A DNA stretch of 16,584 bases from the NCBI GenBank assembly GCA_027457205.1, contig DAIDTM010000605.1, positions 1-16,584 of the forward strand. Reading direction: 5' to 3'. Both the position numbers and the translations under genes were made by a program. This stretch comes from Anaerolineae bacterium (GTDB lineage: Bacteria > Chloroflexota > Anaerolineae > UBA4142). Each line of letters opens with the position of its first letter. The stretch's first letter is position 1. The notes under the pieces were generated by a model. It saw only the letters and a program-made list of their open reading frames with translations, was not told where the DNA came from and ran no database searches. Below are positions 8,717 to 14,921 of the stretch, in pieces.

Positions 8717-8737
8717 AGTACGCTCCTTGTGGGACAT

Positions 8738-8771
8738 AGACCTGACAGGCTTTCAGAAGCCTGTCAGGTCT
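8738..8771. repeat. Perfect 15-bp inverted repeat with 4-base loop
   Basis: Arm agacctgacaggctt (8738-8752), loop tcag (8753-8756) and the exact reverse complement (8757-8771). Neither side carries a T-run, so this is not a standard intrinsic terminator. It sits exactly between a truncated activase-like frame and the DUF3795 gene. Its compact perfect symmetry suggests a dispersed palindromic element; whether it recurs in the genome cannot be seen here. Confidence 0.85.
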
Positions 8772-8827
8772 CGCGCTCGCGCTTCGGTGTTGAAGTGTTG
8801 GAGGTTGAAGATGAGAGCGCTGGGCAT
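8753..8827 (-). pseudogene. Remnant N-terminus of a second glycyl-radical activase
   Basis: Ten bases after the kinase stop, an ATG at 8827 opens a frame of 24 codons that begins MPSALIFNLQHFNTE. This aligns residue for residue with the start of the intact activase (MTTGLAFNLQQFSTE), with 9 of 15 identical including FNLQ, F and TE. The similarity stops where DGPGIRTT should follow; the frame runs into the 8738-8771 inverted repeat and ends at a TGA in its loop. The radical SAM cysteines are absent, so it cannot be functional as an activase. The two DNA sequences differ at many codons, so this is a diverged paralogue fragment rather than a recent local duplication. The frame is short, and homology is my reading of the alignment. 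Confidence 0.6.
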
Positions 8828-8837
8828 TGGTTACCGA

Positions 8838-10259
8838 TTATTCTTTGGTATTCTCCACGGTATCGATGAACGTTCCAATTGCTTCCCGAAACTTGTTATT
8901 CCATGACTCTAACAGATCGTTAATCGCGGCTTCTGCTTGTGCTGACATTATTGGAACAGTCCGAGATGCTTTCCAAACCACCTCATAGTTGCTTTCTCCT
9001 TGCTGAGGTGTAGGATGAAGACATGTTTCTACTATATGCGCTGCTTGAAAAAGCACATCCCCTCCCTCGAATAGCCTCATATCAACAACACCTTTGTATA
9101 GAATCGTCGTCTTGCCGTACATACCAACAGGGCGACAAGTGGCTTCGACACGTGGACATTCGTGCCGTATAGACCGACGGGTTTCGTCTGGAATAGGGAG
9201 AACTTGTTCTAGCCCATTTGGAACAGTTGTCTGGATTGGGCTGTTGATTTCGTCCGTGGTCTGTTCGACCCTCATCAGATCGCGATGGCAAATCATCTGA
9301 AATGGCCTAAGATGGGAACAGATATCCTTGAGCACTCTTTCGAATGTCTCAAGTTGCCTCTGACGATAAGTGTTCTGATTTCCCAAACGAATTAATACCG
9401 GATGCATCCGCGCAATCAATTCCGAAATGTCTTGAGGTGGAGTCGGAATTGTTAGCTTTTTCAGCCAGGCTTGCAGTTCATTCGCAAACTGGCCCATTGT
9501 GGGACGTGATTGAGGGTCATATTCCGTTGCCTTCTCCATCAACAGATCCAACATAGCAGTCCTTGGATGGGTCAGATAACTTCTCAAAGCTATCTGGTCT
9601 ATTTCGGTTCGGAGTTGCCCTTGTGGCGGGTAATTTTGTCCAGTGGCAAGAACCCAAAGAGTTTTTGCGAGAGAGTATACGTCCGCCGGACCGCCTATAG
9701 CGTTAGTAGGATCCATCAACATTTCAGGAGCAATGTACCACATTGGTCCAAGTTTGCGCCCCTCCTCCGTCAAAGCCTCCTTATTGGGGTAACTCGCAAG
9801 ACCGAAGTCTCCAACAGACCATTCGTCTCCTACCTTAAAAAGATTGTCCGGCTTGATGTCTCGATGATGGATCCCTTCTTGCGCCAACAGAGACAAAGTC
9901 ACTGAGATGTTGGCAATTGCGGTGACAACTTCTTCGATTGAAGAGTTTTGTCCCAGCACATCTTTGATAGGTATTCCGATTTCCATTGCCAACCAAGGTG
10001 GTATGGTTCCCAGCTTTTCCGGCAAATACGCATCTTTCAAATGGACGATGCCTGGACGCGCGCCGATCTTTTGGAGCACTTCGATTTCTGAGCGAAAGCG
10101 TCTATACTGCTCACTATCAGGCTTGTTAGTCTTCAATATCTTCAGCGCGGCAAATCCGTCACTTGGTCGGAACGCTTTCCATACTTCGCCATTTCCGCCC
10201 TCACACAAGAAATCGTGAAGCTCCCATTGACCAACGTGTTGTCCTTTGCGAAATCGCAT
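8838..10259 (-). CDS. Soluble Hanks-type Ser/Thr protein kinase
   Basis: A 473-residue protein with a complete N-terminal kinase domain (about 10-270). Visible elements are the glycine loop CEGGNGEVWKA (19-29), the ATP-binding Lys in ALKILK (K40), HRDIKPDN (catalytic D134), GDFGLA (D151), the APE motif (177-179) and PADVYSLAKTLW. The C-terminal ~200 residues have no transmembrane segment and no PASTA, TPR or other recognised sensor, unlike common bacterial PknB-type kinases. ATG 10259 follows GGAG by about nine bases. Codon choice and base composition are clearly more AT-rich than in all surrounding genes, which suggests recent transfer. It sits between the glycyl radical enzyme and the activase group on the same strand. 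Its substrates are unknown. Confidence 0.9.
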   Translation of the reverse strand: MRFRKGQHVGQWELHDFLCEGGNGEVWKAFRPSDGFAALKILKTNKPDSEQYRRFRSEIEVLQKIGARPGIVHLKDAYLPEKLGTIPPWLAMEIGIPIKDVLGQNSSIEEVVTAIANISVTLSLLAQEGIHHRDIKPDNLFKVGDEWSVGDFGLASYPNKEALTEEGRKLGPMWYIAPEMLMDPTNAIGGPADVYSLAKTLWVLATGQNYPPQGQLRTEIDQIALRSYLTHPRTAMLDLLMEKATEYDPQSRPTMGQFANELQAWLKKLTIPTPPQDISELIARMHPVLIRLGNQNTYRQRQLETFERVLKDICSHLRPFQMICHRDLMRVEQTTDEINSPIQTTVPNGLEQVLPIPDETRRSIRHECPRVEATCRPVGMYGKTTILYKGVVDMRLFEGGDVLFQAAHIVETCLHPTPQQGESNYEVVWKASRTVPIMSAQAEAAINDLLESWNNKFREAIGTFIDTVENTKE

Positions 10260-10320
10260 AGACTAAATCTCCACGGTGAACTAAAGTCAACGAATACCCA
10301 CGCTACAAAACAGAACGAGT

Positions 10321-12729
10321 CTAAATCCGGTGACTTTCCCGCGCAATAATCTCATCCTGAATCTCTTTGCCGAGACCGACAAAGTACGCGTTGTAGCCGG
10401 TCACGCGCACGAGCAAATTGCGATACTCGTCGGGATGCTTTTGCGCCTCGCGCAGCGTATCCGCATCGATCACGTTGACTTGCAGCGCGGTGCCGCCGAC
10501 TTGCGCGTATGCGCGCAGGAGCGCCACCAATTTTTGTCGCTGCTCCGGGTCGCGCATCATCGCCGGGCTAAAACTCATCGTGTGGCTTGCTCCGTTCGGC
10601 GCGGTCCTCAGGTCAAGGTTGCCCACGCTCTTGATGACTGACGTGGGTCCCTTTCGGTCCGCGCCGTTCACCGGGCACACCGCGTTCGACAGGTACTGCC
10701 CGCGCCGCCGCCCGTCCGGCGTCGCCGCGGTGGTGGGCGCGTAAGCGATCCAATAATTCCACGACAGGTATCCGCCGCGATAGCGTTTGCCGGTCGGCGA
10801 GACGTACTGAAACGCCTGCTCGCTCCAGAAGCGGCTGATCTCGCGCGCAATCTCGTCTGCGTACGGATCGTCGTTGCCGTACTTGGGCGCTTTGTTCAGC
10901 AGCGTCTGCCGCAGATTCTCGCACCCCTCGAAATTCGCCTTTAGCGCGTCGACGAGTTGTCCCATCTCGATTTGCCGCGTGTCGTACACCAACTTTTTCA
11001 CCGCGGCGATGCTGTCCGCCGCCGTCGCGAGCGCGACACCTTCGACGGTGAGGAAATTGTAGCGCGCGCCGCCGGCATTTGCGTCTTTGCCGGATTCGAG
11101 GCAACCGCCGACGAGTGCGCTCAGGTACGGCACCGGCTCCCACCGCGCGCGCCCGGCATCGGCGATGTCGTTCGCGTCGATGATGCGTTCCAGAATCGCT
11201 TTGAGCTGCTGCTTGAACGCGTCCGAGAATTGCGCGAAATCTTGGAACTCGCGCGGATCGCCGGTGCGCGGACCGATCTGCTTGCCGGTCGCCATGTCGC
11301 AACCATTGTTCAGCGCGAGTTCGACCGCCTTCGCGAGGTTCAAGTTCACATCGACCGTGCCGGAGCGGTCATCGCCCGCGAGCGTGTTTTCCAGGCAGCC
11401 GACCGGCGCGTAATCCCACAACCGATTCTCCGGTAGTCCTTCCCAGCGCAAACCGGCGATTGCGTTCTCGTCAAAGTTGATGAGGAACGGCGATCCTTGC
11501 GCGCGCGACAGCATTTCGACAATTCGATTGAGCAATCGATCCGACGTGCGCGCGTGAACGCGAATATTCGGCTTCGGTTCAAGCAGATTCATCTCTTCGA
11601 TCACGTCGAGCATCAGGTACGTCAGGTCGTTCGACGCGTCGCTGCCGTCGGCGTTCATTCCACCGAGCGTGATGAGCTGACCGAACGACGCGTTGATGCC
11701 CTGGTTCGTTCCAACCCAGCCCTGGTAATCGTAAGCGTAATTGTGCTTGATCCACCAGCACTCAAGCCACTCTTTGGCTTGCTCGCGCGTGAGGCGACCC
11801 GCGTCCAAATCGGCTTGAAAGTACGGATAGAGGTATTGGTCGACGCGTCCGGGCGAAACGCCTGGACCGGGATAACTCTCCGCCGCCATCAGCAGCATGT
11901 GCGTCGTCCACAGCGCTTGCAGCGCTTCGGGGAACGTGTCGGGCGGCAGCCACGGCGACTTGGCGCAGTTGTGCGCGATCTCGCGCAGTTCCGCTTTGCG
12001 CTCGCGATTCATCTCCGCGTCGGCGAGCCGATACGACTCCTCCTCGTACCGGTCGGCGAGAATGCGGACGGCGTCCGCGCAGATCACGATCGCGCGCGCC
12101 TGCTCGCGCTGCTCGATTGTACTCGCGGGATCCTCCACGACGCACTGCGCCTCGGCTTGGATTCCCTTCCAGCCGATCCGCAGCACCTTCGGATAATCCG
12201 GCACCAAGTGACCGGGCACCGCGCCGCAATTGCCGATGCCGACATCGTTCAGCGCGTGCCACTTTTTCAAGAACGCTTGCTCTTGTTTATCGCGCGCGCT
12301 AGCTTCGTCTTGGTTCAGGCAGCGCGAGAGTGCAGTGCTGAAATTCGATCCAACGACGAGTTCGCCGTCGAGGATTCGCGCCGGCAAATGGCGTTGGACT
12401 ACCTCGCGGAAGAAGAGCGCCTGCCGAATCGTCAGCGGTTCACGCCAGAATCCATCCGGCAACTTGACGCGCGTCGCCGCCGCGCTGAGGTAACTGCGAA
12501 AGCCCGGCTGGCACAGCGCGACTTCCGGCACGTTCGTCAACGACCAGATCGAGTAGCCGATGTACCAGGACGCGCCGGTGGTGTACGCGCGCACCTCGTT
12601 CGTAAACTCGCGCTGGTAGAACGACCAATACTCGTCGCGCAGCCGCTTCACGCGGAGCGATAGCGTCGGCGCGGCAGACCACAACAGCGGCGGAGCGATC
12701 ATTTGGCAAGATTCAAGATGGTCAACCAT
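10321..12729 (-). CDS. Glycyl radical enzyme (non-PFL; dehydratase/lyase/decarboxylase type)
   Basis: An 802-residue cytosolic enzyme of the pyruvate formate-lyase superfamily. The C-terminal glycyl radical motif is intact: RVTGYNAYF with G778 (codon 10396-10398), preceded by GGTALQVNVIDADTLREAQKHPDEYRNLLV. The thiyl Cys is C445 in APVGCLENT (codon 11395-11397). It is a single Cys followed at +2 by a Glu, not the Cys-Cys pair of true pyruvate formate-lyase. The Cys-x-Glu arrangement occurs in glycerol/diol dehydratases, choline TMA-lyase, hydroxyproline dehydratase and arylacetate decarboxylases, so a dehydration, C-N cleavage or decarboxylation is more likely. VGGCLESGKDANAGGARYN is also typical. 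The ATG at 12729 follows GAGGAG by seven bases. It has its own promoter and a terminator-bearing leader. Substrate cannot be assigned. Confidence 0.92.
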   Translation of the reverse strand: MVDHLESCQMIAPPLLWSAAPTLSLRVKRLRDEYWSFYQREFTNEVRAYTTGASWYIGYSIWSLTNVPEVALCQPGFRSYLSAAATRVKLPDGFWREPLTIRQALFFREVVQRHLPARILDGELVVGSNFSTALSRCLNQDEASARDKQEQAFLKKWHALNDVGIGNCGAVPGHLVPDYPKVLRIGWKGIQAEAQCVVEDPASTIEQREQARAIVICADAVRILADRYEEESYRLADAEMNRERKAELREIAHNCAKSPWLPPDTFPEALQALWTTHMLLMAAESYPGPGVSPGRVDQYLYPYFQADLDAGRLTREQAKEWLECWWIKHNYAYDYQGWVGTNQGINASFGQLITLGGMNADGSDASNDLTYLMLDVIEEMNLLEPKPNIRVHARTSDRLLNRIVEMLSRAQGSPFLINFDENAIAGLRWEGLPENRLWDYAPVGCLENTLAGDDRSGTVDVNLNLAKAVELALNNGCDMATGKQIGPRTGDPREFQDFAQFSDAFKQQLKAILERIIDANDIADAGRARWEPVPYLSALVGGCLESGKDANAGGARYNFLTVEGVALATAADSIAAVKKLVYDTRQIEMGQLVDALKANFEGCENLRQTLLNKAPKYGNDDPYADEIAREISRFWSEQAFQYVSPTGKRYRGGYLSWNYWIAYAPTTAATPDGRRRGQYLSNAVCPVNGADRKGPTSVIKSVGNLDLRTAPNGASHTMSFSPAMMRDPEQRQKLVALLRAYAQVGGTALQVNVIDADTLREAQKHPDEYRNLLVRVTGYNAYFVGLGKEIQDEIIARESHRI

Positions 12730-12792
12730 ACGATTTCTCCTCGTATGCACCTCAATCATCGCGAGCGCGGCGAACGAAGATAGGATGCAAAT

Positions 12793-12836
12793 AAAAAACC
12801 TGCCTCTGCGCGGCGAAGCGCCGCCGTGGAGACAGG
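12793..12836 (-). terminator. Intrinsic terminator inside the GRE leader
   Basis: On the minus strand, CCTGTCTC (12836-12829) pairs with GAGGCAGG (12806-12799), including one G-U pair. An inner stem GCGGCG/CGCCGC lies at 12824-12810. T6 and further A/T (12798-12791) follow at once. A GC-rich stem plus U-run is a textbook rho-independent terminator. It lies upstream of the GRE start and downstream of its promoter, so it would stop transcription before the gene unless antagonised. Confidence 0.8.
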
Positions 12837-12893
12837 CACGCGTGACCTATGCCAACGGATGATGTGTCAACAGCGCTGCGCCGGTGCAGCGTC
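12799..12893 (-). promoter_or_regulatory. Candidate attenuator or riboswitch-like leader of the GRE
   Basis: The segment lies between the predicted start of transcription (about 12893) and the U-run of the terminator. A 5' hairpin, CGCTGC/GCAGCG with a 6-base loop (12891-12874), comes first. The leader segment CGGCGCAGCGC (12883-12873) can pair 10 of 11 positions with GCGCTTCGCCG (12821-12811) in the apical part of the terminator stem. The 5' hairpin and terminator, or the alternative pairing, are therefore mutually exclusive. No leader peptide with a start codon is seen in the transcript, and no known riboswitch class was recognised. GC-rich sequence makes chance pairing possible. Confidence 0.5.
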
Positions 12894-12899
12894 AAATTC

Positions 12900-12928
12900 A
12901 TTGTACCGTGAATCCGATACAGTGTCAA
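12900..12928 (-). promoter_or_regulatory. Sigma70-type promoter of the glycyl radical enzyme
   Basis: On the minus strand TTGACA (12928-12923), a 17-base spacer and TACAAT (12905-12900) match the consensus in 11 of 12 positions with ideal spacing. Transcription would start near 12893 and give a leader of about 160 bases before the ATG at 12729. Confidence 0.8.
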
Positions 12929-13089
12929 CGATGAATCTGGAGCAATCGCAGGAATAGGGTCGGTTTCTTCCGGTTTTGCTCCGCGTTATACTTCGTTCAA
13001 GTGAAGCGGACATTCGATTGCCAGGCAGTGGACGGCGTGCCCGGTTTTCGATATGAAGAAAATCCGGACGAGAACTCGCCAGCGCGACC

Positions 13090-13118
13090 TTGACAACGAC
13101 TTGAAGGCGCGATAGGAT
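13090..13118 (+). promoter_or_regulatory. Sigma70-type promoter of the methyltransferase-like gene
   Basis: TTGACA (13090-13095), a 17-base spacer and TAGGAT (13113-13118), 10 of 12 consensus positions. The -10 box overlaps an ATG at 13117. If this promoter is used, transcription starts near 13125 and translation must begin at the next in-frame ATG, 13141. Confidence 0.5.
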
Positions 13119-13140
13119 GCGGTTGGGGTCAGAAAAGAAA

Positions 13141-13734
13141 ATGCCGCCGCTACCGTTTGAAAACAATGGGTACTCGCTAGTCTTCTGGATCGCGGTCGCC
13201 ATCTGGGGCGCGTTTGAATGGTTCGGCGCGGCGCAGCGGCGCGCCCACGGCGATGCCCAAGTACGCGACCGTGGTTCGCGGTATGTGCTCATGCTGGGAC
13301 TGGGAGTCGGACTCGCGCTGGATTCCGCCCTGCCCTGGATCTTTCCGGGCGCGACGATTGGCTGGCATCGCACCCTGCTCTTTGCAACGGGCATTGCGCT
13401 AATCTTGCTGGGTATCGCGCTCCGCGGGTACGCGATTCACGTCCTGGGACGGTACTTTACGCGCCTGGTGGCCGTCCATCCCGATCAGACCGTCGTGCAG
13501 TCCGGACCGTACCGCTACATTCGGCATCCAGCGTACAGCGGCACACTGGTCACCGTATTCGGCGTCGGGCTGACGATGACGAACTGGGCAAGCCTCGTCG
13601 CGATCATGGTTTGCGCGCTGCTGGGCTATACTTACCGCGTCGCCGTCGAAGAGCGCGCGCTGCGCGAAAAGATCGGTCCGCCGTACGTCGATTATATGCG
13701 GCGGACGCGCCGCTTCATTCCGTTCGTGTTCTAA
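13141..13734 (+). CDS. Isoprenylcysteine carboxyl methyltransferase-like membrane protein
   Basis: A 197-residue inner-membrane protein of the ICMT/PEMT superfamily, SAM-dependent methyltransferases embedded in the membrane. Five or so hydrophobic segments are visible. The conserved C-terminal part reads VVQSGPYRYIRHPAYSGTLVTVFGVGLTMTNW, then YRVAVEERALREKIGPPYVDYMRRTRRFIPF; the RHPxY and EExxL elements form the SAM/substrate site. The ATG at 13141 is preferred because the promoter -10 box overlaps the ATG at 13117. The earlier ATG has a weak GAAGG site and would add eight residues. The gene is followed by 170 bases before the LacI regulator. The bacterial substrate is unknown. Confidence 0.82.
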   Translation: MPPLPFENNGYSLVFWIAVAIWGAFEWFGAAQRRAHGDAQVRDRGSRYVLMLGLGVGLALDSALPWIFPGATIGWHRTLLFATGIALILLGIALRGYAIHVLGRYFTRLVAVHPDQTVVQSGPYRYIRHPAYSGTLVTVFGVGLTMTNWASLVAIMVCALLGYTYRVAVEERALREKIGPPYVDYMRRTRRFIPFVF

Positions 13735-13772
13735 CCCCCGACGAGCGCGTTGAACTGAGCCGATCCGCCGGT

Positions 13773-13801
13773 TTGACAAATCGGCTAAAATACGGTAAAA
13801 C
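13773..13801 (+). promoter_or_regulatory. Candidate promoter of the lacI-sialidase-aldolase operon
   Basis: TTGACA (13773-13778), a 17-base spacer and TAAAAC (13796-13801). The -35 is perfect and the -10 matches 4 of 6 positions. The predicted start near 13808 falls at the left edge of the double operator, suiting repression. A transcript starting there would still contain most of the hairpin and its T-rich tail, so the true start may differ. Confidence 0.45.
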
Positions 13802-13803
13802 AG

Positions 13804-13841
13804 GGTCTGAAATCGTTTACAAATGTAAACGATTTCAGACC
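13804..13841 (+). promoter_or_regulatory. Nested double LacI/cre-type operator in a perfect inverted repeat
   Basis: An 18-base arm (13804-13821), two central bases, and the exact reverse complement (13824-13841). Each arm contains a full 14-base site of the cre/LacI-family form TGnAAnCGnTnnCA: TGAAATCGTTTACA at 13808-13821 and TGTAAACGATTTCA at 13824-13837, with centres 16 bases apart. The LacI-family gene with a matching recognition helix begins 64 bases downstream. The repeat is followed by TTATTATTTT (13842-13851), so the RNA could also act as an intrinsic terminator for transcription coming from the methyltransferase gene. Confidence 0.8.
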
Positions 13842-13904
13842 TTATTATTTTCACCACGCCTTCGACCGACTGTACGCGAAAACCAATCCAGGACCTTTCG
13901 CCTT

Positions 13905-14921
13905 ATGGTGACATCGACCAGCCAGGACGTAGCGAAAAAAGCCGGCGTATCGGTTGCGACCGTCTCGCGCGTGCTCAACCATTCTCCCCACGTCAGCCCC
14001 AACGTCCAACGCAAAGTTCTCCGCGCGGTCAAGGCATTGAACTATCAACCCAATCGCTCCGCGCAGCGCCTGCGCGCCAAACGCAGCCACGTCATCGGCA
14101 TCATCATCTCCGATATCCAGAATCCATTCTTTACCGCCGTCGTGCGCGGCATCGAAGACATCGCCTACAAACATGGCTACTCCATCGTGCTGTGCAATTC
14201 CGACGAAGACGCCGACAAAGAGCAGTTGTATATCAACGTGATGCGCGCCGAGGCGGTCGCCGGCGTGATCCTTGCCAGCACGTCGGAAACCAATCCGCAC
14301 GTGCATGGTCTCATCGCCCACCACATCCCGGTCGTCGCGATCGACCGGCGCATCAAAGACCGGCAGGTGGACTCGGTTCTCGTCGCCAACGCGCAGGGCG
14401 CGTTCGAGGCAGTCACGCATCTGATCGAACTGGGGCACCAACGCATCGGCTTGATCGGCTTGCCGCCAACGCGCACGCCCGGCGTCGAACGGTACGAAGG
14501 GTATCAACGCGCGCTGCGCGAACGCGGTCTGCCCGTTTCGCGGAAATACGTCTGCTGGGGAAACGCCAAATTGCAAGGCGGACACGACTGCGCCCTGCAA
14601 CTGCTCGACCTCCAGCCGCCGATCACCGCCCTGTTCGTCGCGAACAATCTGATGACGCTCGGCGCGCTGAGCGCGCTGCGCGAACGCCAACTCCAAATTC
14701 CAAATCAGATTTCAATTGTCGGATTCGATGATATGCCGTGGGCGCCGCTCTTGCAGCCGCCGCTCACCGTGGTCGCGCAGCCGACGTACGAATTGGGACA
14801 GCAAGCAGCGGAGCTGTTGGTCGATCGATTGGAACATCAGGAAAAACCGGTCGCGCGACTCCAGCTGCAATCCAACCTGATCGTTCGCGGGTCTACCGGA
14901 CCAGTGCCAATCTCCGCCTAG
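13905..14921 (+). CDS. LacI-family transcriptional regulator
   Basis: A 338-residue DNA-binding repressor. The N-terminal helix-turn-helix reads SQDVAKKAGVSVATVSRVLNHSPHVSP (about 6-32). Its recognition helix SVATVSRVLN (16-25) is the standard form that contacts TGnAAnCGnTnnCA operators. The hinge helix (about 50-60, RSAQRLRAKRS) is followed by the periplasmic-binding-protein-like ligand domain (SHVIGIIISDIQNPFFTAVVRGIE to PPLTVVAQPTYELGQQAAELL). The start at ATG 13905 gives the normal family length; the frame is open much further upstream but lacks family similarity there. Two matching operators lie 64 bases upstream, implying autoregulation. The sialidase-like gene starts on the base after its stop. 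The inducer is probably a sugar or sugar acid handled by the downstream enzymes. Confidence 0.93.
   Translation: MVTSTSQDVAKKAGVSVATVSRVLNHSPHVSPNVQRKVLRAVKALNYQPNRSAQRLRAKRSHVIGIIISDIQNPFFTAVVRGIEDIAYKHGYSIVLCNSDEDADKEQLYINVMRAEAVAGVILASTSETNPHVHGLIAHHIPVVAIDRRIKDRQVDSVLVANAQGAFEAVTHLIELGHQRIGLIGLPPTRTPGVERYEGYQRALRERGLPVSRKYVCWGNAKLQGGHDCALQLLDLQPPITALFVANNLMTLGALSALRERQLQIPNQISIVGFDDMPWAPLLQPPLTVVAQPTYELGQQAAELLVDRLEHQEKPVARLQLQSNLIVRGSTGPVPISA

Larger units (their letters stand above)
12730..13140. other. Divergent intergenic region between the GRE and the methyltransferase
   Basis: About 410 bases without a credible gene. The left part (12730-12893) is the GRE leader with a terminator hairpin, followed by the GRE promoter (12900-12928). 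The middle (12930-13089) holds only an imperfect hairpin (CCGGTTTTC at 13041-13049 against GAAAATCCGG at 13058-13067, no T-run) and nothing else recognisable. The right end contains a plus-strand promoter (13090-13118). A minus-strand open frame of 175 codons crosses the region but runs antisense through the methyltransferase gene and reads as shadow sequence. Confidence 0.7.

Noticed and set aside
8738..8771. Inverted repeat as an intrinsic terminator of the kinase
   Set aside because: No T-run follows the stem in either direction, so it was listed as a repeat instead.
11497..12663. Plus-strand open frame of 388 codons antisense to the glycyl radical enzyme
   Set aside because: Arg-rich, no family pattern and no ribosome site. 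It mirrors the codon structure of the real GRE gene in a GC-rich genome.
12793..12899. A leader peptide starting at the ATG overlapping the GRE -10 box (12901-12899)
   Set aside because: This ATG lies upstream of the predicted transcription start, so it would not be in the RNA.
13117..13140. ATG at 13117 as start of the methyltransferase-like gene
   Set aside because: It overlaps the -10 box of a good promoter; 13141 is preferred, though 13117 cannot be excluded.
12867..13394. Minus-strand open frame of 175 codons over the intergenic region
   Set aside because: Covers the GRE promoter and runs antisense through the methyltransferase-like gene; no recognisable domain.
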